Program-made: the position numbers and the translations under genes
Assembly: GCA_027575805.1 (NCBI GenBank)
Contig: JANBPU010000030.1
Coordinates: forward strand, 1 to 64,000
DNA: 64,000 nt
Origin: Mycoemilia scoparia
Lineage: Eukaryota > Kickxellomycota > Kickxellomycetes > Kickxellales > Kickxellaceae
Direction: 5' to 3'
Notes under the pieces: generated by a model
Databases searched by the model: none
Told to the model about the DNA's origin: nothing
What the model saw: the letters and a program-made list of their open reading frames with translations, nothing else
Shown here: in pieces, positions 45,101 to 57,136 of the stretch
Position numbering within the stretch: position 1 is the first letter of the stretch
Layout of the letters: each line of letters starts with the position of its first letter

Positions 45101-48100
45101 AATGAAATATTAGTACTGAAGCCCGTAATTTCCAAGATGAGCCACCAAGGCACCACAGATCCAAAAACTCCACTAAAGATGAAGAGGGCCTTTACTTCAC
45201 CAGCCCCTGTCAGCTCCGAAGCTACCAATTCGCCACATAGCCCATCTACCCGCACTTTCAGTGCAGCTCCTGGTAAAAATGGGCCTGAATTGCCTGACTC
45301 TCCAGAGACTATATCTTACCGCTGTCTCCTCCTTCAGACTTTGTCAGAGTTAATAGTAACTTTTCCACAGGGCCTTGCTGGAATTCTTGTTCAGCGCAGT
45401 TCATCTGGAGGTACGAGCTCTGGCTATGTTACTCCTCGTGCTGATCGTGATCAGCACCATGCTATCAAGTATAGTTCTCCAATAGTTGGCCACCTTATTC
45501 ACCATGTCCTAGTTCGTGATGCCCAATTCTATGCATTCCAGCCTGTAAACTATGTAGAGCTATTAGGAAAGGATGCCAGTCCCGAGGAAAAGAAACTTGC
45601 CGAATCCAAAACAGAACTTTCTAGTTTGCAGAGAAAGATATGTGTTTCCCAGAACTTTTGGGCAACGAATGTGTTGACCACAATATGTCAACCACATGCA
45701 AGGAGCCCCAAGCCATTGTCCGAAAGTGAAGCTGAGGATCCAGATAAGCCACAAGATTATCCTGTTAATCAAAAGGTTGTACCAGAGTTTGAATCTGTTC
45801 TTTTGCAAGTTAGAAGAGTCGTTATGGATCATATGACCCTTGCTTTCAGGGAGACCATATCGTCCCTGAATAGCGCGCAGTTCCTTGATATACCAATTTG
45901 TCGAATATGCTCGCTTGCAACTTTGACGAGGTTTTTGTTAACTAACAAGCAACCACCAGCTCTCGCTTCTAATAGCATTCCTGACAAGGACTGCAAAGAA
46001 ATTGCAAAGATGATGCTCGAAAGAAACTTGTTGGATTTGATGGTTGTGGCCAGCTCACAGATTGACCTTAATCATCCTTTGGAAAAGGCATTAATGAAGA
46101 TCATGTCAATTCCTATTGAATATTTGTCAAAATTTGCCACTGATATTAGCCGTGATGCCGCTCTCAAGAAAGCCAAGGCTAGTGGACAGAGCAACGATGA
46201 CAATGTTGATATTGAGATGGATGATGGGCTCGATATTTATCAGGGCGGGCTCGGTGTGTCTCAGGACAATTCGAATATGCCACCCGACTTGTACCAGAAT
46301 TCAGCTCTTGGAATATCGTCAGGAAATGCTGGAATATCCAATACACTTAGTGATTCTGAAATGGATGACGATTTAATCGATGCAGAGGATTATTATGATG
46401 ACTCTTCCCTTAGTGACTTGACTGAATCCGAAGAAGGTGAACATGGTGGATACACTGATGATGATGACATTGGAATGAGTAATGACGACGATATCGAGAT
46501 GGACTCTTACAGCCAAGATTATGGTCTCGAAGACTCCGACATGGAAGACGAGAATGAAATTAGCGTTGAAGAGGATATTGACGATGGGTCTGAGGTTGGT
46601 GACGAATCTGATGGGTCATCCGTTATGGATTCCGATATATCGGATGATGGAATTATACGTATTACTGATGAAGCATTGATGAATGAGCTTGGCGATGATG
46701 AAGATATGGAAGACGAAGATGTTATTGCTGAAGAAGAAGATATGCTTGAAGAAGATGATGTCTCTGGTCCACGAGGTGGTCGTGGCGGCCATGGTCATCG
46801 TCATATCCATGTTCACGGGGATGTTCCAGGAAGATCAACAGGATTCCGTATTGAGTTCACAGCTACTGTCGATGGGAATGGAAATATCCTGAACACCAAC
46901 TCTGGTGTGCGAAATGGAGCCCCTCTCATGAATAACAATCGGTATGATGAAGCTGATGATAATGAGTGGGATGATCTCACCGGGGAGTTTGAAATGTCTA
47001 ACGGCCCATTCTCTGATATAAGAAGTATACCTGCGATCACCAGAGTAAGGAATATTAATAGAAGACCGAATATGGCAACTGATTCTGAGCCTTTCGATGT
47101 TGGTTCACACTTGGACGACTTGCTTGATTCTGACATGAATGGTTCTGGGGGGAGACGCCCTGGACAGAGAAGGAACACTAGAAGTCTATTCAACCCATTC
47201 GGTGGGCACTCTTACAGAACATTCCCTCTCTTCTCTAATATTAATGCTGGTGGAGATGGACGTATCTCGGACCTTACACATCCACTGCTGCGTGGTCGTC
47301 CAGGTGGGCCTCTTCCAGCATTTAACCGAACTCAGCTCTCAACTCAGCAAAGAGGTTTAGGTCCTCAGTCGCGCACCGAAAATGTGCTTCAAAGAGCAAA
47401 CCCTCTTCAGGACACACATGTCTCTGCAGAAAACATTGAAGGGAGCAGTGCTGTGGGCTCAGAACAAACATCCAAATCTGATGACAATGTTGCGGATGTA
47501 TCATCTGAAAGAACTCAACCCACAGGGCCAATGACACAGACCCAGCTTGATAAATTAATTCAGAGGTGTAGTCTGGCCAAGGCAGCCATAAGCGCACATC
47601 ACATCCAAGCCAACTCTAAACGCTGGTCGCTGTCTTCTTATGCTCTATACTCTGCTAACTGGAAAAGCTATATATCCACACTCAATAACCACATTATAAA
47701 TAGGCTACTGCCGTCTTCTTTAGAACAGCAAGAGCTTTCCAGACGTGTTGCATCCGAGAGGAAGCGTCGCGAGGATGAAGCTAAGAAAGCTGAAGAAGAG
47801 GCCAAGAGGCGTGAACAACAGGAAAAGGAGGCCTCAGCGCAGAAAGAACAAAATAAAGATGATGGTGAAGCAATGCAGATTGAAGATAGTTCTGGCGCGC
47901 CAGGGGGTGATGAAACTCAACAGCCATCCGAGCCTGTTATTGTCAGAATCGGCGGCGAAGACATAGATATTGCTGGAACAGGAATCGACCCTGAGTTTCT
48001 TTTGGCTTTGCCTGAAGATATGCGGGAGGAAGTATACTACCAACATATAGAAGAGACAAGGCAGAATGCCCGAAGAAGGGGTGAAAATGACCCCCAGAGT

Positions 48101-51100
48101 AACCAGGGCGGGGTGAGCGAAGAGTTCTTGAATGCTCTTCCTGAAGATATACGGGAGGAGGTTTTGAGAAATGAAATGATTACCAACTCCGCACGAAGCC
48201 AGCAGGAGCCATCTAATCCACCTGCAACTAGCTCTGGGTCTGGAGACAACATTTCACAACGAGCACGGCAATCGCAGAGAAACAATGGTACAGAGGCATT
48301 GCTCGGTGACGAAACCAGAAATCTTCTGCGTGAGTTGCTTGGATCCATGAGCAGGATTGCCACCTACTCTGGACGCCAGATTGATATGCCCAGCGCCGCC
48401 ACAGAGGAGCTTGAGCGCCTTCTTGGAAATACCGCACCTAATATGCCATCAACATTTATACCGATTTCAAGAGGATTCGCACTCCCTGATGAGAGAGGTT
48501 CTATGAACTTCACTTCTCATCCACTTCACAATCTCAGTATGAGAGGGCAAGGAGCCAACAGCAGGCGTAATCCACCTAATATCACAAATTTCAAGATGAT
48601 TTTCCAGATAATTGATCGTACAGAGTTGACTATGCTTTCCAAGCATCTGTTTGTCCCAAATTCTAGCTTCAGGCCCACCAAGCTATTGCAGACAATAGCC
48701 AAATACCTTTGTCTCAATGTAAATACCTGTCTAGACTTCATATTCATACTTCTTTCCATTCTCCAGGCCAACGCATCCAACTACGAAACCATCGACCAAA
48801 TAATGTTCCACATTATGAAGAACTCTTGTATGGTGGAAAGCAGCAATAGCAGCAACCCAGTGCTTGGTTCACCAACACCCAAATCGTCAGCACTAGGCGG
48901 GGCTTCTGCAAGCACCAAATCTGGCCAGAGTGCCACAGCGCCAAAGAGACAGGAGCTGGTCAAGCCTCTGTCTTCAATTTTGCAGGTAACACCAACAATG
49001 ACGCAGCCTTCAAGAAACCAAATCATCAAGCACATCTTCCCGCTGTCGATGCTCAACCATGATCCAACAGCCCACTTTATTACCCAGTGCTGTCTTCACT
49101 CGCTGCTCTACCTTTTAAACAACAATCCCCATGCTGCGACTCACTTTTTGGTTGAACAGCCCGCCATATCCAATGCTATTTCGGAGCTCATGACATTCAT
49201 CTCTATTGGCCGCAAGTTTGGAAAGAAGGGCAGCAAAGGCAAGGAGTCTGTGATCCACCAGAAGAGTGGCGAAAAGGCTCAGCCGATATCCACATATCCC
49301 ATTGTGTCTTTGCTCTCCTTACTTGAACACAAGAATATATATGCTGAAAACACTTCTATAGCTGAACTACTAATGGAGACGCTACTTGTCATAGCTAAGC
49401 ATTTACCAGCTCTGTCCAAGAAGATCGAGGAGATATCTTCTAAGGGAAAAGCCTCTACGAGCAAAACTGAAGGGTCTCAAAAGGATGAACCTGCTGCTGC
49501 TGCTAAGGGTTCACGAAAGGAGCCAGGATCTTCATCAGTTCAGCTTCCAACTGAATTGCAGAAACTTCCCTTTATACCTGAAAGCAAGCTCAGAACATTG
49601 GTTAACGTCCTCATTGTTGATGAGTGCTCAAGTAATACATTGAGATATCTTCTTTCTTTGATCAACAACTTGTCCGTTATCCCCAGATCCACCTCAGTTA
49701 TATCTAGTGAGCTCCTAAAATCTGTCAATACACTTGCTGTTGCTGTGAAGGATGATCTACAGGAACTGCTTCCACTTCTCAAAAAGGCCACACCAACTAT
49801 CGACGAAGCAGATGCAGGCACTGATAGAACCCCCAGTCCTTCAGATCTAGCAACAAACATCTTGGACACCATTCAGAGAGTTGTTTTATCCAAGTTTTCG
49901 CAGTCTTCTTCAAGTCAATCAAAGCTGTTGCGTTTGCTCAAGGCTCTTGACTACATTTCTACTACCATCAAGGGCAACCAAAAGAAGCAAGATAATGGTA
50001 GCTCCTCTCCAGCGAAAACGGAATCGGAGGCCTTATCCGAATATCACCCACTGGACTCCTATCTTAAACCTCTGTGGGATATCCTTGGCGAGTGCCTGAG
50101 CTGTACCCAAAAGAATTCTAACCTTACGCATGTGACCACAGTTATGTTACCACTGATCGAGTCCTTCATGGTGGTCTTCAAGTCTGAGATTACAAAGACC
50201 TCTCCCATTGGAGGCGGCAGCCGTAGCGATGGCTCTGTGCAGATCACACCCTCTGCTTCATTTGGAGGTAGCGCCCCAACGCCACAAAACATTCTTACAC
50301 CAACATCCGAGTCTCAGCCCCCACTACTTTCGCCAATAGCCACAGGTTATTCCCTCAATAATGTTGAGAATTATTTCCAGTCATTCACTGACTTGCATAA
50401 GAAGGTTCTCAACACACTAGTCCGTAACAATCCGAATCTTCTTGGTGGATCATTCTCGCTCCTGATCCACAACCCCAGAGTACTAGAATTTGACAACAAG
50501 AGATCCTACTTCTATCAACAGCTGCGCAAGGATGATCCTAAAGTTGCTCGTCCCCAGCTTAAGGTTAATGTGCGTAGGCAGTATGTATTTGATGACTCAT
50601 ACCATCAATTTGCTGGAAAATCCGGAGAAGAAATCAGAACTGGGAAGCTTCAGGTCCATTTCCGCGGTGAAGAGGGAATTGATGTTGGTGGTGTCACTCG
50701 TGAATGGTTCCATGAGCTTTCTCGACAGATGTTTAACCCTGATTATGCACTGTTCAAGCCCTCAGCAGCCGATAGAGTTACATACCAGCCTAACCCTCAA
50801 AGCTGGGCCAACCCTGATCACTTGATGTATTTCAAGTTCATTGGACGAGTCATTGGAAAGGCCATTTGTGATGAAAGATTACTTGACGCCTACTTTACGA
50901 GATCCTTCTACAAACACATTCTTGATCGCAAGGTTGACTATAGAGATGTGGAGGCAATCGACCCCGAATACTTCAAGTCTCTGCAGTGGATGCTAGAGAA
51001 TGACATCACTGATGTAGTTGAGGAAACTTTTGGCGTTGAAGTTGACGACTTTGGTAGTGTCAATATAATTGATCTCATACCTAATGGACGCAATATACCT

Positions 51101-51637
51101 GTCACCGAGGAAAATAAGAAGGATTATGTTCGACTTGTTACTGAACAGCGCTTGACAGCATCTATCAGGGATCAAATAGATGCATTCCTTCAAGGATTCC
51201 ACGATTTAGTTCCAAAGGAACTCATCAAGATTTTCAACGAAAAAGAGCTTGAGCTACTTATTAGCGGATTGCCAGATATCGATGTCGATGACTGGCGCAA
51301 CAATACTGAGTACCATGGTGGATACACAACTTCTTCAGCCCAGATCCAATGGTTCTGGAGAGCTGTTCGTAGCTTTGACCAAGAAGAACGTGCCAAGCTA
51401 CTGCAATTTGTTACTGGAACATCAAAGGTTCCACTTGGAGGCCTCGCCAAACTTCAAGGCAACAACGGTATACAGAAATTCCAGATTCACAGGGATTTTT
51501 CTTCCAAGGAGCGTCTTCCAACTGCCCATACTTGCTTCAATCAACTAGATTTGCCACTATACTCCAGCTACGAGCAACTTCGTAGCCAGCTATTGTTGGC
51601 CATTTCAGAAGGAAACACAGGTTTCGGATTTGTTTAG
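39116..51637 (+). CDS. TOM1: Giant HECT E3 ubiquitin ligase, Tom1/HUWE1 type
   Basis: Exons 39116-39160, 39406-39702 and 39860-51637 (all junctions phase 0) give 4039 residues. The short first exon encodes MTKIKKKTHRRVVYP and exon 2 the family N-terminus LGEWKFLRGDLSHWITVLNR. Order: armadillo-like N-terminal region (about 80-800), UBA domain about 1316-1354 (VDQLMQMGYSRSNAEDALR), Asp/Glu-rich stretch about 2225-2420, charged helix RRVASERKRREDEAKKAEEE, two ubiquitin-binding-motif repeats (about 2824 and 2867, both with LPEDxREEV), then the HECT domain about 3690-4039. The catalytic Cys is Cys4006 in AHTCFNQLDLP, with the family C-terminus GFGFV. Yeast Tom1 and human HUWE1 ubiquitinate surplus histones and unassembled ribosomal proteins. 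A TTG near 39899 is not the start. Human and yeast counterparts are 4374 and 3268 residues. Confidence 0.95.
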
Positions 51638-52140
51638 TTAAATTATATTACATTTAGTGTGTTTTTTGAAAGGAACAATTTTAACCCTTTCTTAATAAAA
51701 TAAGTACAATTAATGATGTGTGCACATGTATACACAGAAGTTATTATAAATTGGTATAGAATCTGAATTGGTCTGGACCTGCCTAATCCCAATAAATCTT
51801 CTAGCACAAGTCATGTAGTCGTTTACAAACATCTTATAAATAAATTGAGTATAGTGCATAAAATATTTGTTGCTGAATCTATTGCTTTTGCAGAAACGGG
51901 TTTATAATGCCTTCATAGAAAAAGGGTCTGTATCTTTGATGCAATGTAATAGTTTTTATGAGTTTGGAATTGAAATACAGAATGGAGAAATTGATGTTTT
52001 TAATGATATGAGAAATTTAAATACGCCAAACAAGATAGTGTGAAGAATAGACACACAAAAGACGCAATTTTGGATTTATGCACACATGAAAGGAAGGAGG
52101 AAATGTATGATTATGGTAGTGAGGATAAAAAGCACAATGG
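51638..52140. other. Convergent 3' flanks
   Basis: AT-rich DNA between the converging HECT ligase and SUMO protease genes. Apart from AATAAA at 51694-51699, nothing is recognised. Confidence 0.5.
51694..51699 (+). terminator. Candidate poly(A) signal of the HECT ligase
   Basis: AATAAA 57 nt past the stop codon, within AT-rich sequence. Confidence 0.5.
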
Positions 52141-55100
52141 CTAAGAGCCAGTGCTATTATTTTCGGCAACAGTAAGATCTGGACTATTAGGTTCTTTGAG
52201 ACTTTTGTTATTCAAAGATTCATCATTATCTAAATCTTTCTCAACTTTATCGCTACCCTGATTTGCCAGGTGAATCTGGTATTGCTCGGATAGAACATCA
52301 ATAAGATTCCGGATTTCTCGTCTCTTAGTCATTACCTTTCGGACTTCAAACCAATTTGTTCGTAATGAATCGCGGTTTGCTATTTTCTTTGCACAATCTT
52401 TTGGGTGCTGCAGAAATTCTTCGACGTATTGTAAGAGGAATAGACCACAGTCGCATGTGTTTGGTTGTCTTGGTACCTAAAGGTATAAGGTTTAGGATAT
52501 TATAGGTAAAAGATGGGTATACAATCCGAATGTACCAATAAAATTATGCTGAAAGGAAAGAGAATGAAAAAGTGTGGTTACTTACTTTTGCATATACACC
52601 CTTTACCTTTCCATTAACCCCAACATTGTGTCTTTCCTTAGCCTCAGCAGCCAGGTACGAGTTAAGTACACTAAAAGTCTTTGGGTGAACTCCACCCAAA
52701 GAGTCGAAAATAAATATGAATGGCTGCTTTTCAGGATCAACTTCTTCATACTTTGATTTTGTTAATTTTTCCTGTCTCAATTTTTTATCATTATTATCGC
52801 TGCCAACAGCCGTTGGTGATGTGGTGACTTTAGAGCTGGTTGTGAGCTGTTCTACACCTAATGAAGCCTGCTGTGTTTTCTCTATCGCATCGAGCGCATC
52901 TTTAATTGGATTTGTTTCTGGTTGTGTTTTCACTGATCCTGTAGAAATGACTTCTTCCAACTCTTCATCGTTGCTGTTCTCTGTCTTGCTTAGAATTTCT
53001 TTCGGAATATCATTTCCATTGTTATCGTTGGCTGCTTTCTCATTTAATTTGATACTATCAGTGTCAGCAAATACTTTGCTATTCTCGTCATCAACAGCAG
53101 TAGTAGGCGTGTTGTTATTACTGGAATAGGTAGGACTTTCTTTTGGAGTATCTACAAGCATTGGCGAATCCTTAGATGCCGGGTTTATTAGTAGCCCAGG
53201 ATTATATATTATAGCCAGATACCAATGGAAATTCTCGTTAATAGGAACAAAAATGTAAGGTCTGGAAAAAATGTCGACCTTCTTTGTCCATTTGCGAATC
53301 CGCTGGTATCCATTGTCAGTAAAGCTACAATGTTTTTGAGATTTGAGTTAATAAAAGTAACCTTTAGTAAACATTATATACTAATACATAGAGATTGAAC
53401 TACAGTTATAAATGTAACAAAGCTTACCTTGATGCGCTCCTTCGGGCCAATTGGTTAAAAAAGAAGGGGCTGAACACAAAAACATCATTCTCAAGACGTT
53501 TGTTGGCATCAAAAGCTTGATCTTGAATATACCTAAATACCAAGCAACAGCCCAACTATTTGTTAGTCAATTTGTTTTAGATGCTCCAAACGACAAAAAA
53601 ACATATATGGAGACGCACCTTAAATAAAACTCGATAATAGTATCATTTAGAAATTCGTCTTTATTCAAGCGATAAATGTCGGCAGGAGTTATGGCCACAG
53701 AGCTTGGCCCATTGATTGGGTACGAAAGAACCACTGTCTGTGTATCCAGTATTGGCGTAGAAGGTTTAGTCATAGATCGCGTCGCTCTCCTAGTTCGGCT
53801 ACCCACAGTTGTCCTACAAGACAATATTTTAAGGTGCAAATTTGTCAGCAAAATATTATTTTTTAAAAAATTACATTGTATTGGGCTCCAAGTTATATCA
53901 TGATATGTTACTACTTACCAGAAAGGTGATTCTACAACATTATTTCTCGCTCGACTTGTTCCGTTGGTACTGGAAGGTGCATTTTGTTGAGCAGATGAAG
54001 CTGAAGGAGGAGGAGATGGAGTAGGTTTCCAAGGATCATCATCCGCACCTTTGGACGCAGAATTGCCAGCATTCGGCTCCAATTCTCCAATAACCTCGCC
54101 ATCAATCTCTGCCAAACTGACCACCTCTACATCAGTTTGAGGCCCTAGCCTCTTATATATTTGGAGCTTGTCATTGTCGTTCATTTCACTGACTTCAACT
54201 TTGCCACTAAAGAATGTCCGAAGCGTTTCTCTCAAACCAGCCTCAGAACTCCTCACAGTTTTGGTCTTCCACAAAAACATCAGCCATCCATCCTCAATAT
54301 CATCACGATCAGGGTTATAATAGATCGAAACCCAATGTGATTTTGGAAATCTTTTCCACGTTTTCATTACAAGGAAACAAGTAGATCCATACTGTCCAAG
54401 ACTGACGTTTGATACATCCTGAAATGGTATTTGTAGCTGGTCCATGTCTGAGTTTTCAATTAAAAATAGCTTTTGGATTGAATCTACAACAAGTACCGGT
54501 CGATATATTTTGGCACAGTCCACATGCATAGTCTCGACATGACTCCCAACGTTTAAACCGAGTAAAGGTATCCTGATACGTGGCTTGTATACTTTCTTCT
54601 TGGTGGACGCGGGGTCTATAGATAATCTTGGAGGTGGTGGAGGTGGTGTGAGCAGGTCAATAGTGGTAGAGGAATTGATATTATTTATTGGCTCTGAGAC
54701 CCGTGTCCTTTTTGGTGTTTTCTTGGGGCTTGCTACATTGCCAAACTTATCTCTCATTCTGCTCACTAGACAGGTAGTTGGCTGGGTTTCCTTGCCTTCC
54801 CTATCAGGCATAAATTTGGTATTCAATAACGATTTTGGTCTTCTTAGTGATTTTAGGGGTACAAAGTCTTCATCTCCAGGATCATGCTTTTTACAAGAAG
54901 CAGACTTATTGGGCAGCTCGTCAGAAGAACTTGTCAGATCCACAGATTCTTCAACATGTGAACTATGCTTATTTGCATTAGTAGGTTGTTCTGATGGTTT
55001 TTCGCACGTATTGGCTTTGTTCTGGTTATCTTTATCCTTTTTGAGTGATGAAAACAATACAGGTGTGGGTATTTCTGTTGTTTCGTGGTCTTTTGCGCTT

Positions 55101-56096
55101 TCTAAAGTTGTTTGGTGCTTTGATGATTTGAGCTCAGCTGCAAACGGATTCTTTGGCCTAACAATATCTTCGGCTTCACCCTCACCACTATCAATATCCG
55201 CTCGTCCTACGGAACCATAACTACTACCATGGTTGCTGCTGCTGCTACTATTACTCCTAGTAATTGCTCCCAATGGTGTAGGCTTAGCCAACCTGTCCAA
55301 TACTTCCTCTTCTTCTTTTTCGTCGTTAGAGCTTTCAATTTCTTGTACTTTTTGATTCATTAATGGGTTCTTCGGGGCTATTCCAGGATCAATAGAACTC
55401 ATACCTGGCCCTCCTTTACTCATTAAATGATGTCTTGGTAATGTGTGGTCCACGAGTAGATCGCTATTACTGAGGCCATATCCTCTTGGGGCTCTTTTGG
55501 GTTGTGGTGATAGATCAAGTCGCTCTTTACCATTATCCTCAATATGCAAACTATGCACATCGCGAAACAAGCCCACTTGTCTTTCTACTGTCTTTGCCCA
55601 ACCTCTTTTCTTTCTGCTAGTTCTTGGAGATACCTCTTTACCAAAAGCTCCTTGTGATGTACTCGGCGTATAGTTAGAAGTCATCGAGCTGTAACGCCGT
55701 TTGGCGTTTTTTCCATATGTGGTTTCTGGATGAGAATGCTAAATGATATTCATGTATTTATATTGATATTTGGGATGTTTGTTGAATATATAATCACATT
55801 ATTGTTGGCTACTAACAATACTTACATGGGCCTGAGGATGCGGTGAAGATGGTATAGCAATTATGTTACCTGGCCCTTGAGGCTTACTTTATATATATAT
55901 ATATTTATATAGGCAAAGTTAGTTGCAGTTTGTTTTTTTTTCAGATCCTCAGACTTGTATTAATACACTTCTAATGGACCAATTCATGAGAGAGTGTGTG
56001 TAGAGACTAGGTTTATAACAGTCAAGTAACTTACGATTTTTGTTTTGAACTTTTTAAAAATGAGTTCAAGATATTATCTTGGGTGCTATCGTTCAT
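52141..56096 (-). CDS. Ulp2/SENP6-7-type SUMO protease
   Basis: Seven exons on the minus strand (56096-56035, 55886-55826, 55738-53919, 53813-53619, 53532-53428, 53324-52586, 52476-52141) give 1105 residues. All phases agree. Residues 1-430 are Ser/Lys-rich and disordered; about 430-560 resembles a PH-like fold; the C48 peptidase domain spans about 675-1040. The catalytic set is His781 (NFHWYLAII), Asp955 (FIFDSLGG), Gln998 and Cys1004 (VPRQPNTCDCGLFLL). About 150 low-complexity acidic residues separate His from Asp, as in the split catalytic domain of SENP6/7. The family removes SUMO chains in the nucleus. An ATG at 55684 opens a long frame, but two upstream exons continue it cleanly (KSSKQKS-KPQGPGNI, QAH-HSHPETT), so the start is 56096. 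Confidence 0.9.
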
Positions 56097-57136
56097 GATT
56101 CCTTGTTCTTCTATTGCTCTTTATACCTAGAAGTAAACAAATATTCCATAGCCTTTTAGCTTTCTTGCACCTCCTCTTTTTACGATCATCATTCCAAGGG
56201 CTTGTCTTAATTATATTTATGCGTATCCAAACAATTTAACTAATGATAGACGTATATGGCTAACTTACAGATCCTTGATATTAATAATACACATAACTCG
56301 ATAACAAAATGTTGAACGTAGTGTGGAAAATATTCGATGTTATGATAATTTGATAGCTTAAAGTGAGATGATGGTGGTATCTGATATCCTGTATATATGT
56401 AGAAAAAAGGTTTTCAGTAAATAGAGGAGTGTTATGAGCCGCCCCAGTATTGATTAAGTGCTAGAATCAGTCAAATTTGGAACACGTTATCGAGTTAAAT
56501 ATGTAACATTTTTGGAACTGGTATTATGGGGGCTTGCATAAATTTTGGAACCCTTGCCCCTCTTGGTAAATCACTCAATGAACATGATTCTCCCACTTTC
56601 CTTTGAGAATGGGAACCTGCCAAGGCTTGCCTATACAATATGGGCAATAATCTTTGAAGGGTAAATTTTGATGACCAATGATTATAGGAGCAGTCACAGC
56701 TAAATGAGCGACTAACCCTTCAAATATAACCTCCCATATGGCTAAAGTTCAAAAGATCTTAAACAAAAAGGGGATGTGAAAGTGGTATATATAATGATTA
56801 ATCAAGAATTTAACAAATAATGTAGAATTATTAACATGAAAGGAGTGCATTTGTATATGCTGCAAATGTGTAAACAAAAACAATAAATAAAATAATTGTA
56901 AGGCTAAGAGAATGTGCAGTTTAAAAAGTATACCGAAGGTAAAACTAGAAAGGGAAAATATTTGGTCATGAAATGTCAAAATGGGCATGAGTGTAAAAAT
57001 AAATATGTAATAAAAGACACTTAAACAAAAAAGAGCCGCGTTTAGTTTATACATGATATGAAAATTTGAGAGGATCCAAATCGGTCCTAAAGAATGGGAA
57101 GAGTAGGGTAGATAGTCAGAACATGAACTTCGCAAT
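56097..57136. other. Intergenic region with a MITE-like element
   Basis: AT-rich 1-kb spacer between two minus-strand genes. It holds the element at 56638-56739. A 128-codon hydrophobic frame beside the RhoGAP stop codon is probably non-coding. Confidence 0.55.
56638..56739 (-). mobile_element. MITE-like element copy 5, with clearest terminal repeats
   Basis: A 102-bp element. ATATGGG at 56638 pairs with CCCATAT at 56733-56739, and TTTGAAGGGT (56653-56662) pairs perfectly with ACCCTTCAAA (56715-56724); the bases between match partly, giving imperfect terminal repeats of about 25 bp. The ends TATGGG...CCCATA are compatible with a TA target duplication. There is no coding capacity. It lies about 400 bp past the RhoGAP stop codon. 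Confidence 0.75.

Noticed and set aside
56749..57135. 128-codon hydrophobic frame next to the RhoGAP stop codon (minus strand)
   Set aside because: AT-rich 3' flank translated by chance; rich in Phe/Leu/Ile/His with no organised membrane topology and no family resemblance.
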